From positions 62,001 to 126,000 of the forward strand of contig NZ_PXYL01000001.1 of assembly GCF_003012705.1 (NCBI RefSeq): 64,000 bases of DNA, given 5' to 3'. A program made the translations under genes and the position numbers. The DNA comes from Pseudaminobacter soli (ex Li et al. 2025). Lineage in GTDB: Bacteria > Pseudomonadota > Alphaproteobacteria > Rhizobiales > Rhizobiaceae. The notes beneath the pieces were generated by a model, which saw only the letters and a list, made by a program, of their open reading frames with translations, ran no database searches and had not been told where the DNA came from. Below are positions 52,566 to 61,378 of this stretch, piece by piece (the first letter of the stretch is position 1; each line of letters starts with the position of its first letter).

Positions 52566-53459
52566 TCAGACGCTTCGGCTCGTTTCGTCGACCAGTGCCA
52601 AAAATTCGCGTTGAGCGTGGGTGAGATGCCGCTCCTTATGGCGGATGGCGAGGAAGCGCCGCTTCGGCAAGGCAAGCGGCATCTGCACCAGCCGGCCTGC
52701 GGCAACGGCCGCCTCGGTGACGAAGCGCGACATGACGGTGGCGCCTGCGCCGGCGATGACGGCGGTGCGCACGGCCTCGTTCGAGGCAAGTTCCAGCGCA
52801 ACCTCCAGCTCGGCGGGTGCGATGCCGAAATCCTCGAGCACCTCTTCGAACATGGCCCGCGTGCCCGAGCCTGGCTCGCGCAGAACCCAGCGGGTTTGCG
52901 TGAGTTCGGTCGGGGCAAGCGCGGTGCGGGTGGCCCATGGGTGGCTCGCGCCGACCACCAGCGCCATCTCGTCTTCGGCGGCGGGGGTGACCGAGAGAGC
53001 AGGATCGTCGATCTCGCCCTCGACGAAACCGAGGTCTGAAAACCCGTCGCGCACGCTTGCGGCAACCTGCTCGGTGTTGCCGATGGTCAACCGCATGGAA
53101 ATGCCCGGATATTGCGTCTGGAAGCGATGCATGAAGGGCGGCAGCCAGTAATTTGCCACTGTCTGGCTGGCTGCCAGGTGCAGAGAGCCGCGCTTCAGCC
53201 CGGCGAGATCGGCCAGCACGGCTTCCGCCGAAGCGGCGCGTGCCAGCACGGCGCGGGCCTCGTCAAGGAACAGCCGTCCCGCCTCGGTGAGCTCGATGCG
53301 GCGGCCGACGCGGTTGAAGAGTTTCGTCGCGTGCCGGGCTTCGAGTGCGGCCACCGCCGCGCTGGTGGCCGACTGGGTCAGGTTGAGGTCGCGGGCGGCG
53401 CGCGTGACATGCTCGCGCTCGGCCACGGCGACGAAGATGCGGAGTTGCTCCAGAGTCAT
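52566..53459 (-). CDS. LysR family transcriptional regulator
   Basis: 297 residues. N-terminal helix-turn-helix LRIFVAVAEREHVTRAARDLNLTQSAT-like segment (seen as EHVTRAARDLNLTQSATSAA) and substrate-binding domain from about 90 (LHLAASQTVANYWLPPFMHR). It follows the YeiH-type gene by 43 bases on the same strand. In E. coli the LysR regulator YeiE is adjacent to yeiH; a similar control loop, possibly responding to sulfite or cysteine-related signals, is a reasonable inference. Confidence 0.87.
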   Translation of the reverse strand: MTLEQLRIFVAVAEREHVTRAARDLNLTQSATSAAVAALEARHATKLFNRVGRRIELTEAGRLFLDEARAVLARAASAEAVLADLAGLKRGSLHLAASQTVANYWLPPFMHRFQTQYPGISMRLTIGNTEQVAASVRDGFSDLGFVEGEIDDPALSVTPAAEDEMALVVGASHPWATRTALAPTELTQTRWVLREPGSGTRAMFEEVLEDFGIAPAELEVALELASNEAVRTAVIAGAGATVMSRFVTEAAVAAGRLVQMPLALPKRRFLAIRHKERHLTHAQREFLALVDETSRSV

Positions 53460-53502
53460 GGGCGGGACCTTTCGAAGTTGGCCCCGCGCAGAGCGGCGGC
53501 TA

Positions 53503-54588
53503 TCACCAGACCAGCTTGATCAGTGTCAGGCTGAAGCCGGCGATGAACAGGAAGGCAGCGAGGCCGAGCAGTAGCGGGCGCAGGCCCTTTGCCTTGAGCT
53601 TGCGGATGTCCGTCTCCAGCCCCATGGCTGCCAGCGCCATGCTGAGCATGAAGGTGGTGGCCATTATGATGACGCTCTTGGCCTCGGCGGGGATCGACAC
53701 CACGCTGTTGACCACCACCAGCGCGATGAAGCCCAGCACGAACCACGGCACCGGCGCTTTCGCTGCGCTGTGGCCTTGGCCGGATTTTCTGGCGCGGCGC
53801 GTCGCCATGAAGCCAAGCGACAGCACGACGGGCGCAAGCAGCATGACGCGACTGAGCTTTGCCACCGTGCCGAATTCGCCTGCCGCCTGGCCGCCCTGGA
53901 AGGCCGCCGCGACCACCTGCGCGATCTCGTGGATCGAGGCTCCGGCCCACAGGCCATAAGCATGTGCGTCGAGCCCCAGCAGGGCCGGCAGCAACGGATA
54001 GGCAAACATGGCGATCGAGCCGAACACCGTCACGCAGGCAACTGCATAGGCCACGTCCTCGTCCGGCGCACGCGTCACCGTATCGGTAGCGATCACGGCG
54101 GAGGCGCCGCAGATCGAGGTGCCGGCCGCGATGAGTTCGGCAAGCTTCGGCTCTACGCCCATCGCCCGGCCGAGACGTACGGTGAAGATGAAGGTTGCAA
54201 CCAGTGTTGCCACGATGATGGCGATGCCGGTGGCGCCGACTTCCACGACCTGAGCTGCCGTGAGCTGCAAGCCGAGCAGGATGATCGCGAGCCGCAGCAC
54301 CCGGCGCAGCGAAAACACCACGCCCGCCTTGGCGCGTGCCGGCGTGCCGATCAGGTTGTGGAAGGCGATGCCGATGAGGATGGCGAGGATCATCGGGCTG
54401 AACACGGCGATGCCCGGTATCTGCCGAAGCGCAAATCCGGCCAGCGCGATCGTCGCCGTCAGCGCCAGACCTGGCAGCACCTGCAGCGTTCGCTCGCGCA
54501 GATCCGGCAACGGTTGCATTGGAACGAAGTCGGCCGGGGCGGCGATCGGGGAGGCGTTGGCCAAGCGGGTATCGGGATGCGCATTCAT
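53503..54588 (-). CDS. YeiH/UPF0324 family putative sulfate or sulfite exporter
   Basis: 361 residues from ATG 54588. Roughly ten membrane helices; [20 protein letters not shown] near residue 65 and [20 protein letters not shown] near 155 are the family signature (GxSICGASA), followed by [20 protein letters not shown]. The family is annotated as putative sulfate exporter; experimental support is limited. Co-directional with the LysR gene, 43 bases upstream. TTG at 54633 is an unlikely start. Confidence 0.87.
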   Translation of the reverse strand: MNAHPDTRLANASPIAAPADFVPMQPLPDLRERTLQVLPGLALTATIALAGFALRQIPGIAVFSPMILAILIGIAFHNLIGTPARAKAGVVFSLRRVLRLAIILLGLQLTAAQVVEVGATGIAIIVATLVATFIFTVRLGRAMGVEPKLAELIAAGTSICGASAVIATDTVTRAPDEDVAYAVACVTVFGSIAMFAYPLLPALLGLDAHAYGLWAGASIHEIAQVVAAAFQGGQAAGEFGTVAKLSRVMLLAPVVLSLGFMATRRARKSGQGHSAAKAPVPWFVLGFIALVVVNSVVSIPAEAKSVIIMATTFMLSMALAAMGLETDIRKLKAKGLRPLLLGLAAFLFIAGFSLTLIKLVW

Positions 54589-54761
54589 GGCTAAAGATCC
54601 GGTTCGTAACGGCCATTGTTTCGCGCACTCCAATCAATCGATCCAACGCATTGTATCGGAGATTTCGTTCGATAAAAGCGAATGATTGTGTCGGCTCGAC
54701 CGCAATTCCCTTCGCGTGCCGTCTGTTCTAAGTTTCGCCGGTGTCTGCCTCAGGAGGACGC

Positions 54762-55982
54762 ATGCAGCGATTCGACAATGCGAAAGCCGCCGCGCTTGCC
54801 CTGCGTCCCGACGACCCGGTCTATTGCTTCCGGCCCGAGGTGCTGAAGGCCGATGCCCGCCAGTTCATGGGCATGTTTCCCGGCAAGACCGCCTATGCGG
54901 TGAAGACCAATGGCGAGCAGCTGGTGCTGAAGACGCTGGTGGAGGCGGGCGTCACCGCCTTCGATGTGGCTTCGCCCGGCGAATTCGCGGCTGTGCGGGC
55001 TGTCTCGCCGGATGCCGAGATGCTCTACATGCATCCGGTCAAGGCGCAGTCCGACATTCGGCTGGCGCTGGAGAAATACGGCATTCGTATCATCGCGATC
55101 GATCATGAGGACGAGATCACCAAGCTGAGCCGCATCGTGCAGGCGCTCGACATCGATCCGGGGACGATAACGGTCTTCGTTCGCATCCAGACCAAGGGGC
55201 AGGCGGCCTACGAACTGTCGAAGAAGTTTGGTGCTGGCCCAGCCAATGCCGTCGAGCTTGGCCATCGGCTGCACCGCCACGGCTACAAGGTCGGGCTGTG
55301 CTTCCACGTCGGCAGCCAGATCGAGGACCCGGACGTTTATGAGCGCGCGTTGGCCTCGGCCGACTGGGTGCGCAACCGACTTGGCTTCGATATTGCGGGG
55401 CTCGATGTCGGTGGCGGCTTTCCGGCCGAATATGGTGAGGATCCCCGCCGCAAGAAGCGCGAAATGCCGTCGCTCGGCCAGATCATGTCGCGGCTACGCG
55501 GCGACCTGCGCGAATATGGCTTCGACGAGGTGCCGCTGGTTGCCGAGCCTGGTCGGGTCATCGTCGCGCGCGCCTTCTCGCTCATCGTGCGGGTGCTGCT
55601 GCGCAAGGGGCGCCGGCTCTACATCAATGACGGCATCTGGGCCTCGCTGTCCGATAGCTGGACGGGCAAGATCACGCTGCCGGCGCGGTTCATTGCCGAC
55701 CCGGCCATCCGCTCGCGCAACGGCCTGGAACAGAACATCGTGCCGTTCAAGGTGTGCGGGGCGACCTGCGATTCCGTCGATATTCTCTCGCGCCCATTCT
55801 GGCTGCCGGAGACGATCGACACCGGCGACTGGATCGAGATCGGCCATATCGGCGCTTATTCGCTGTCGCTCCGGACGCGTTTCAATGGCTTTTACCCGGA
55901 CACTTTCGTGGAGGTGACTACGCCTTTCGAGGAGGGCGAGGCGCCGCAAGGGCTGGCGAGCCTCGAAACCATGGCGGATTAG
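54762..55982 (+). CDS. Type III PLP-dependent decarboxylase (ornithine/lysine decarboxylase type)
   Basis: 406 residues from ATG 54762 (AGGAGG before it). Alanine-racemase-fold barrel: PLP lysine in AYAVKTNGEQ (K48), HVGSQIEDPDVYE near residue 185, GLDVGGGFPAEYGEDP near 215, PLVAEPGRVIVARA near 265. The C-terminal KVCGATCDSVDIL (Cys near 335) is the trans-subunit catalytic Cys-Asp of the eukaryotic-type ODC group. Decarboxylates ornithine and/or lysine to putrescine or cadaverine. Alphaproteobacteria often use this enzyme for putrescine and homospermidine synthesis. No speF-type riboswitch seen upstream. Confidence 0.85.
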   Translation: MQRFDNAKAAALALRPDDPVYCFRPEVLKADARQFMGMFPGKTAYAVKTNGEQLVLKTLVEAGVTAFDVASPGEFAAVRAVSPDAEMLYMHPVKAQSDIRLALEKYGIRIIAIDHEDEITKLSRIVQALDIDPGTITVFVRIQTKGQAAYELSKKFGAGPANAVELGHRLHRHGYKVGLCFHVGSQIEDPDVYERALASADWVRNRLGFDIAGLDVGGGFPAEYGEDPRRKKREMPSLGQIMSRLRGDLREYGFDEVPLVAEPGRVIVARAFSLIVRVLLRKGRRLYINDGIWASLSDSWTGKITLPARFIADPAIRSRNGLEQNIVPFKVCGATCDSVDILSRPFWLPETIDTGDWIEIGHIGAYSLSLRTRFNGFYPDTFVEVTTPFEEGEAPQGLASLETMAD

Positions 55983-56062
55983 CCGATATAAGCGGCGTCT
56001 CCGCTCGCTCAAGGACGTGCCGCTATCTCGCCAAATGCGGTCATTTATGCTGTTGTCGGCTG

Positions 56063-56674
56063 ATGGAAGATGATCGACTTGCCAGCGGTCGGCGCAAGCT
56101 GACCTTTCCGCTCTCCAAGGCCGGCGGCGCGCCGTTCGACCTCGAGATGCATTTGCCGTTCCGGCTGGCGGTGCTGGTGAACCTCTTGCAGGCGCAACGC
56201 GACCCGCAGGTGAAGGCGATGACAGATCTGGGACTGCGCGAACTGCGGGTGCTGCTCAATGTCGGCGCCTATATGCCGGTACGTGCGGCCGACATCGGCT
56301 ACCAGACCCGGCTCGACCCCGGCACAATCAGCCGCGGCGTGGCGACGCTCGTCGAGCGCGGCTTTGTTGTCGCGTCGAGTGACCCGACCGACCAGCGCAG
56401 TTCACTGGTGGAGCTGACCGACAGCGGCCGCGAACTCTACGAGCAGGTGGCCGGCGTGCTCGGCCAGCGCGCCACCGAGATCGAAGAGGTGCTGGATCCG
56501 GGCGAGCGGGAGATGCTGTTCGACTTTCTCGCACGGCTGGAGGACAAAGCCGAAGAAGTGCTGGCGCGTCACGCGCTGGAGCGGCGCAGGAAGGGGCAGT
56601 CGCTCTCTGCCGACCAGCGCGAAATGCTGCGCTGGTATCGCCGCACAAGCGGCTCGAAGATGGAGGACGGGTAG
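56063..56674 (+). CDS. MarR family transcriptional regulator
   Basis: 203 residues from ATG 56063, for which no clear ribosome site is visible. Winged-helix core: LRELRVLLNVGAYMPVRAAD, IGYQTRLDPGTISRGVATLV, ERGFVVASSDPTDQRSSLVE, followed by LTDSGRELYEQV. Typical MarR dimer with a longer N-terminal arm (about 45 residues) and charged C-terminal tail. It converges with an IYD-like flavoprotein gene whose promoter contains a perfect 18-bp palindrome with TTG...CAA spacing usual for MarR operators. It is therefore the best candidate regulator of that gene. Confidence 0.85.
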   Translation: MEDDRLASGRRKLTFPLSKAGGAPFDLEMHLPFRLAVLVNLLQAQRDPQVKAMTDLGLRELRVLLNVGAYMPVRAADIGYQTRLDPGTISRGVATLVERGFVVASSDPTDQRSSLVELTDSGRELYEQVAGVLGQRATEIEEVLDPGEREMLFDFLARLEDKAEEVLARHALERRRKGQSLSADQREMLRWYRRTSGSKMEDG

Positions 56675-56700
56675 GGGCAGGCGGTCGAGCCGCTGCCCCT
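56673..56700. terminator. Hairpin between marR-type and IYD-like genes
   Basis: AGGGGCAG (56673-56680) with CTGCCCCT (56693-56700) and CGG with CCG form a long stem with one bulge and TCGAG loop. Lies between two convergent genes, so probably stops both; T-tract weak. Confidence 0.6.
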
Positions 56701-56714
56701 CTCAACCACCCCCC

Positions 56715-57392
56715 TCAGATGAACGACGCGATCTGTTCCAGCGTCTTCTTCTTCAGCGCGTGCAGCGGCACGGTGGCGTCCTCTGCCGGATAGCCGACAA
56801 CCAGGAGCATGAACGGCTTTTCGTGGTCGGGCCGGCTGCAGATGGTATTCAGGAAGTCCATGGGCTTGGGCGTATGCGTCAGCGTCACCAGCCCGCAGCT
56901 GTGCAGCGCGTTGATGAGGAAGCCGGTGGCGATGCCGACGGATTCAGCGATGTAGTAGTTCTTACGTTCCTCGCCGACCTCCGCGCCGCCGCGACGCTGG
57001 GCGAAGATGCCGATCAGCCAGGGCGCGATTTCGAGATAGGGTTTTTGCTCGTCGGTACCGAGCGGCGCCAGCGCGTCGAGCCAGGCTTCGCCGGCCTTGC
57101 GGTCGACATAGAAGGCGCGTTCCTCGATCTCGGCTTTCTCGCGGATTTCGCGCTTGGCGGCCGGATCGCTGATTGCCGAGAAAAACCAAGGCTGGTGGTT
57201 GGCCCCGCTTGGCGCGGTGCCGGCGGCCATGATGCAATTCTCGATGATTTCGCGCGGCACCGGGCGCGACGAGAAGCTGCGCACCGTGTGGCGTCGCTTG
57301 ATCTCCTCGTAGAAGGAGTTGGCGCGCGCGATCATTTCGGACTGTTCCAGTTCGCGATAATCCGGCAGCGGCACGCTGTCATGGTCGCGCAT
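56715..57392 (-). CDS. Nitroreductase-fold flavoprotein, iodotyrosine deiodinase (IYD)-like
   Basis: 225 residues, ATG 57392 with GGAGGAG six bases before. Nitroreductase fold with [20 protein letters not shown] (FMN-binding arginine pair), [16 protein letters not shown], and the C-terminal [40 protein letters not shown]. These match my memory of mammalian IYD ([32 protein letters not shown]). The lid residues of IYD, Glu, Tyr (four apart) and Lys, appear as E91, Y95 and K117. IYD uses FMN and NAD(P)H to remove halogen from halotyrosine. The bacterial role may be dehalogenation of halogenated tyrosines or phenols; not proven. Confidence 0.82.
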   Translation of the reverse strand: MRDHDSVPLPDYRELEQSEMIARANSFYEEIKRRHTVRSFSSRPVPREIIENCIMAAGTAPSGANHQPWFFSAISDPAAKREIREKAEIEERAFYVDRKAGEAWLDALAPLGTDEQKPYLEIAPWLIGIFAQRRGGAEVGEERKNYYIAESVGIATGFLINALHSCGLVTLTHTPKPMDFLNTICSRPDHEKPFMLLVVGYPAEDATVPLHALKKKTLEQIASFI

Positions 57393-57423
57393 GTCATTCT
57401 CCTCCAGAGCGATTTTGATGCTA

Positions 57424-57454
57424 TTATTGTAATTACAATAAAATTATCGCGCAA
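57424..57454 (-). promoter_or_regulatory. Promoter and perfect palindromic operator of the IYD-like gene
   Basis: On the minus strand TTGCGC (57449-57454) and TACAAT (57426-57431) are exactly 17 bases apart. The perfect 18-bp palindrome TTATTGTAATTACAATAA (57424-57441) covers the -10 and part of the spacer, 32-49 bases before the ATG. TTGTAATTACAA has the TTG-N6-CAA layout usual for MarR operators, and a MarR gene is next door, so repression by that protein is likely. Confidence 0.72.
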
Positions 57455-57460
57455 GCGGTC

Positions 57461-58780
57461 CTAAAGCCAGCCGCCCGAAAAACCAGCCCGGTGCAGACCG
57501 TTCACCACGGGCTGGCAACGCCGCATGATGTCCCAGAGCAGACCGGTGCGATAATTCTCGATCATGAGCACTATCGGACCCTGGTCGATTCCGAAGTGAT
57601 ACGGCGACACCCACCAGCCCGTGGCGCTGTCTTTCACCGGAAACGTCCGGTTGAAGGAGGGCTTGAACCCGTAGAGGCGGGTCGCCCCCAGACGCAGCTG
57701 GACAAAATTCCGCGCCGTCGGGATGACGATTTCTGGTGCGAAGGGGAGCGAGGCCACTACCGCCCAGGGGGAGACCGTCCCGTCGTCCGGTCCGAATGGG
57801 GCGCCGCGGGCAAGATAGTCGAAGAACTTGCGTTTTACCCCGTTGATCGTGCGCGTGTGCCAGCCCGGGCCGTCGCTGGCGGTGAAACCCCAGCAATGTT
57901 CGCCGTAGCCGACGAACTCCATTGGATTGCGGATCGCATATTCCTGCTGCACGAATGTGGCGTGCCGGCTGTTCTGGAAGTAGTCGCTGCCGCGCTGCCG
58001 CATAAACTCGTCCCGGATGCCGTTGAAATCGATCCACATCTGCGACAGCTGGTGGGTGAAAAGCGGCCCCGAATAGAGCAGCTCGTGGCCATATATCTCC
58101 CTCCATTGGTAGGTGGAGGTGTAGGCGGCATAGCTTTCCGGCGGCAAAGGATGGGTCGGAGAGCCAAGACCAAGGATGTAGAGCAGAAGGCCCTCATCGT
58201 AGCCGCGCCAGCGGTATGGGATAAATCCGCTTTCCGGGCGCCAGCCATGGGTCAGTGTCGCCTCGCCGTCGCGAGCCCAGTTCCAGTCGGCGCGTTCGTA
58301 GAGCGCATTGGCGAGATGGCGGATTTCCGCCTCATCGGCAGTGTCCTGATCGAAATAGGCCGCGACCGTCAGGGCGCCTGCGAACAGGAACGCCGAGTCG
58401 ATCGTCGACAACTCGCACTGCCAGACGCGGCGGCCGGTTTCCATGTCGAGGAAATGGTAGAAGAAGCCCTTGTAGCCGGAGGCGTCGGGCTCCGGGCCCT
58501 GCGGACATTCCATAAGGTAGCGCAGACGCCTGCGGGTGATCTTCGCGGCGAATGGCCTGTAGATGACACCGCGTTCGACGACCACCGGGATCGTCGACAG
58601 AGCCATCCCGATTGCCGCGATGCTCGACGGCGTTGCGGGGTTGGTATTGTCGCGAACCAGGCCGTTATCGGGATTGGTGACCTGCAGATAATAGAGCATG
58701 GTCGTGAACTGAAGCCGCGCCAGCTCTTCGTCGGTTACCGGCCGCTCCAGATTGACCTCGGTCTTCGGCATTTCGGTCAT
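57461..58780 (-). CDS. Glucoamylase-family protein (GH144, endo-beta-1,2-glucanase-like)
   Basis: 439 residues with no signal peptide. Glycoamylase-family motifs: FTTMLYYLQVTNPDNGLVRD near residue 30, YHFLDMETGRRVWQCELSTI near 110, RHATFVQQEYAIRNPMEFVG near 275 and GYGEHCWGFTASDGPGWHTR just after. The C-terminal part has TFPVKDSATGWWVSPYHFGI. This family includes GH144 endo-beta-1,2-glucanase, and rhizobia make cyclic beta-1,2-glucans, so a role in glucan turnover is inferred. A cytoplasmic location would be odd for a periplasmic glucan substrate. Confidence 0.78.
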   Translation of the reverse strand: MTEMPKTEVNLERPVTDEELARLQFTTMLYYLQVTNPDNGLVRDNTNPATPSSIAAIGMALSTIPVVVERGVIYRPFAAKITRRRLRYLMECPQGPEPDASGYKGFFYHFLDMETGRRVWQCELSTIDSAFLFAGALTVAAYFDQDTADEAEIRHLANALYERADWNWARDGEATLTHGWRPESGFIPYRWRGYDEGLLLYILGLGSPTHPLPPESYAAYTSTYQWREIYGHELLYSGPLFTHQLSQMWIDFNGIRDEFMRQRGSDYFQNSRHATFVQQEYAIRNPMEFVGYGEHCWGFTASDGPGWHTRTINGVKRKFFDYLARGAPFGPDDGTVSPWAVVASLPFAPEIVIPTARNFVQLRLGATRLYGFKPSFNRTFPVKDSATGWWVSPYHFGIDQGPIVLMIENYRTGLLWDIMRRCQPVVNGLHRAGFSGGWL

Positions 58781-58884
58781 GGGTCAGCACCTCGCAACAC
58801 ACATCTAGATAGAGGGGAGATGAAACCCTTCTAGGAGATGCGGCTTGCGAGTGTGCCCGACCGGAAGGCCGATTGAAGGTTCGC

Positions 58885-60063
58885 TTAGAGCTTGGTCAGC
58901 AGTTCCGGGGTCGGCCAGCCGTCGACCGGTAAGCCGAGGCGGATCTGCTCCTGGCGGATCGCCTCGCGGGTATTGGTGCCCAGAACGCCGTCGATACCGC
59001 CGACATCGTAGCCCTTGTCATGCAGTTTCTGCTGTAGCTGCTTCATGGCTTCGCCGGTCAGCCCCTGCTCGGGGTTGCGCTTTTCGAAGGCCGGATCGCC
59101 GGCAAGGCGAGCGGCCAGATTGGCTGCGGTCAGCGTGTAGACGATCGACTGGTTCCACTGAAGGTAGATGTCAAAGTTGTCGTAGACGATGAAGGCTGGA
59201 CCCTTGTGGCCCATGGGCAGCATTACGGCGGCTTTCGCGCCGGTGTCCTTGAGCGGGTTGCCGTCGCGATCCGTCACACCCCAGGCGATGAGCTGGGACA
59301 TCGGAAGCTTGTTGGTGCGGCCGGTCTCCTCCCAGGGCATCTGGTCGGGCACGCGCACTTCCTGCAGCCAGGGCTCGCCGCGCTTCCAGCCGCGCGACTG
59401 GATCTTCTTGGCCGTGGTCATGATGACGTCGGGCACGCTGTTGCGCAGGTCGACGATGCCGTCGCCGTCGCCGTCCACGCCATTGTTCAAATAGTCGATG
59501 GGCAGGATCTGGGTCTGGCCAATTTCGCCGGCCCAGGCGCCCTTGACGTCGGCGGGCAGGACGCCGCGGTCGATCAGCGTGAGCAGCGGCACGATCTGCT
59601 TGCGGAAGAGTTCGGGCCGGCGGCAATCATGCGACAGCGTCACGAGAGCGTTCAGCGTGTGGAAGTCGCCCTGCACGGCGCCGAAATCAGTCTCCAGCGC
59701 CCAGAAGGCGGCAATCACCGGGCCGGGAACGCCATATTCCTGCTCGGCGCGAGCGAAGACGTCAGCATATTTCTTGAGGTTGGCCGCACCGTGCTTCAGG
59801 CGGTAGTCGGAAATCATGCGGGCGGAGAATTCGATGAAAGTCTGGCTGAACACGCCTTGGGCGCGGTCGCGCTGGAGGACCTTGGGGTCGATCTCTGCCT
59901 CGTCGAGCGCGGAAAGGCCCTTGTTGCCGACGCCGGCTGTGGCAGCCTCGGCATGCATGGCGCTCTTCCAGGCTTCGAAATCGCCGCCGCATTCCTGCGC
60001 CATGGCCGGCGAAGCAAAAAATGCCAACAGCGCCGCCGCCAGTGCCTTCTTGCGCACCACCAT
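58885..60063 (-). CDS. Lytic murein transglycosylase, MltB family
   Basis: 392 residues from ATG 60063 (GGAGAGG four bases before; the upstream ATG 60096 is not favoured). Signal peptide ALAAALLAFFASPAMAQ. MltB fold with catalytic Glu in FWALETDFGAVQGDFHT (E124); GDGDGIVDLRNSVPDVIMTT is a calcium-loop-like segment near 200. The last about 65 residues form a peptidoglycan-binding domain (LQQKLHDKGYDVGGIDGVLG). No lipobox, so soluble periplasmic. It cleaves glycan strands with 1,6-anhydro product formation. Confidence 0.88.
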   Translation of the reverse strand: MVVRKKALAAALLAFFASPAMAQECGGDFEAWKSAMHAEAATAGVGNKGLSALDEAEIDPKVLQRDRAQGVFSQTFIEFSARMISDYRLKHGAANLKKYADVFARAEQEYGVPGPVIAAFWALETDFGAVQGDFHTLNALVTLSHDCRRPELFRKQIVPLLTLIDRGVLPADVKGAWAGEIGQTQILPIDYLNNGVDGDGDGIVDLRNSVPDVIMTTAKKIQSRGWKRGEPWLQEVRVPDQMPWEETGRTNKLPMSQLIAWGVTDRDGNPLKDTGAKAAVMLPMGHKGPAFIVYDNFDIYLQWNQSIVYTLTAANLAARLAGDPAFEKRNPEQGLTGEAMKQLQQKLHDKGYDVGGIDGVLGTNTREAIRQEQIRLGLPVDGWPTPELLTKL

Positions 60064-60279
60064 CTGACCTCTCCAAGCCCGTCCTGAAATTCGCATTATC
60101 GTCTGCCCGACCGAAATGGCAAAAAAACGGGCAGCCGGCCCATACCTCCGGTTGCGCGCGGATGGAAGCGGCTTTTGCTGCTCCAGGCCCCGTCTGACGG
60201 CGATTTGATCGCAAAAATGCGCTTATGCGGCAAAATGCCGGCGCGGCTCGGTTGAGATGCGATACAACCATATCGTGAG

Positions 60280-60330
60280 CTCATAAATTTGATCGAAGTG
60301 GTCTCACACCATTTCGACCAGATCTATGAG
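60280..60330 (-). repeat. 51-nt near-perfect inverted repeat after the GH25 gene
   Basis: The two 23-base arms (60280-60302 and 60308-60330) around CTCAC pair at 21 of 23 positions, two as G-T pairs. The left arm contains GATCGAAGTGGT and the right ACCATTTCGACC. It begins nine bases after the GH25 stop. No T-run follows. It looks like a mobile palindromic element or strong RNA hairpin rather than a simple terminator. Confidence 0.6.
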
Positions 60331-60338
60331 TCCAAGAG

Positions 60339-61154
60339 CTAACCCGCGTTTTCCCGCAGCCACTTCTTCCAGGCGGCCTCGTTGCCGTTGAAGACGTTGA
60401 TGTCGGCATTGCCCTTGATGCCGGGGACGACGCCGGTGCCGGTATATTGCCAGAAGGCAAAGGGGTGGCTTCCGTAGCGCTCGCTCGGATGGCCGGCCAC
60501 CGAGCGCAGCCAGTAGGGATATTCCCTGAAGCCCGCCAGCTGGTTGTCGTCGAAGAAGTCGATCGAGGTGTAGATGATCGGCTTCTTGCCGTAGTGCCTC
60601 TCGACGATCTCGAGGAACGTCTTCATCTCGCGGCGCACGGTCTCCGAGTCAGGCCTGAGCTTGCAGGTGGGCGACTGCGGGTTCCATTCCATGTCGAGCA
60701 CCGGCGGCAGGGAATTGCGCTCGCGCGGCACGTTGCGGATGAACCAGGCCGCCTGTTCGGCGGCGGTGCGGCAGAAATAGTAGAAGTGATAGGCCGCGCG
60801 CGGTACGCCGGCTGCCTTGGTGGCCTTCCAGTGCTCGTCGAAATAGTCGTCGATGCGGTCGCCGCCTTCAGTTGCCTTGATGAAGGCAAACGAGATGCCG
60901 TTGGCCTTGGCCTGGGGCCAGTCGATCGAGCTCTGGTATTTCGACACGTCAGTGCCGTGGACAGGGTGCTCCCATGGCTTGCGGCCGGTCCAGTCGTGCG
61001 GCTTCACGTCGTCGAAGCGGGGATAGCGCAGCATCACCTCGCCCTGTGAGAGCGTCTGCGTGCCCGTGCGCCGGGAACTCGTCGGCGCGAGGTCGTCGAC
61101 CGTGGTGCAGGCGCTGAGCACGCCAAGCAGGATGAGGGCCGCAAGACGGCGCAT
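60339..61154 (-). CDS. Glycoside hydrolase family 25 lipoprotein (lysozyme-like)
   Basis: 271 residues. Lipoprotein signal: ALILLGVLSAC with lipid-attachment Cys at C16. GH25 domain from about residue 65: HPVHGTDVSKYQSSIDW (D69), then AYHFYYFC near 121, and PVLDMEWN (D154, E156 catalytic). C-terminal FAFWQYTGTGVVPGIKGNAD, as in GH25 muramidases. Likely outer-membrane-anchored peptidoglycan hydrolase. Together with the MltB and serine hydrolase genes it makes a wall-related cluster. Confidence 0.88.
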   Translation of the reverse strand: MRRLAALILLGVLSACTTVDDLAPTSSRRTGTQTLSQGEVMLRYPRFDDVKPHDWTGRKPWEHPVHGTDVSKYQSSIDWPQAKANGISFAFIKATEGGDRIDDYFDEHWKATKAAGVPRAAYHFYYFCRTAAEQAAWFIRNVPRERNSLPPVLDMEWNPQSPTCKLRPDSETVRREMKTFLEIVERHYGKKPIIYTSIDFFDDNQLAGFREYPYWLRSVAGHPSERYGSHPFAFWQYTGTGVVPGIKGNADINVFNGNEAAWKKWLRENAG

Positions 61155-61378
61155 CGCTTCTCCCTTGAGCCGGTAGGCCGGCCCGTGATGCCGACAGGCG
61201 CGCGTCCCCGAACCGCGCGCAGATGATGATCTGGTGCCTCTCCCTCACGCTCGATGCCGTGGGGCAGAACCCTTTACGTCTTCGCTCAGCATGGTTGATT
61301 TTTGGTTGATGACGCTCTCGACAGGCCGGAAAATTTGCGGGACGAATGGCGGCGAGTCCACACCGGCGGGGAGACGGA

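Noticed and set aside
54589-54761. speF-type riboswitch before the ornithine/lysine-type decarboxylase
   Set aside because: The upstream gap is only about 170 bases and shows none of the long structured leader expected.
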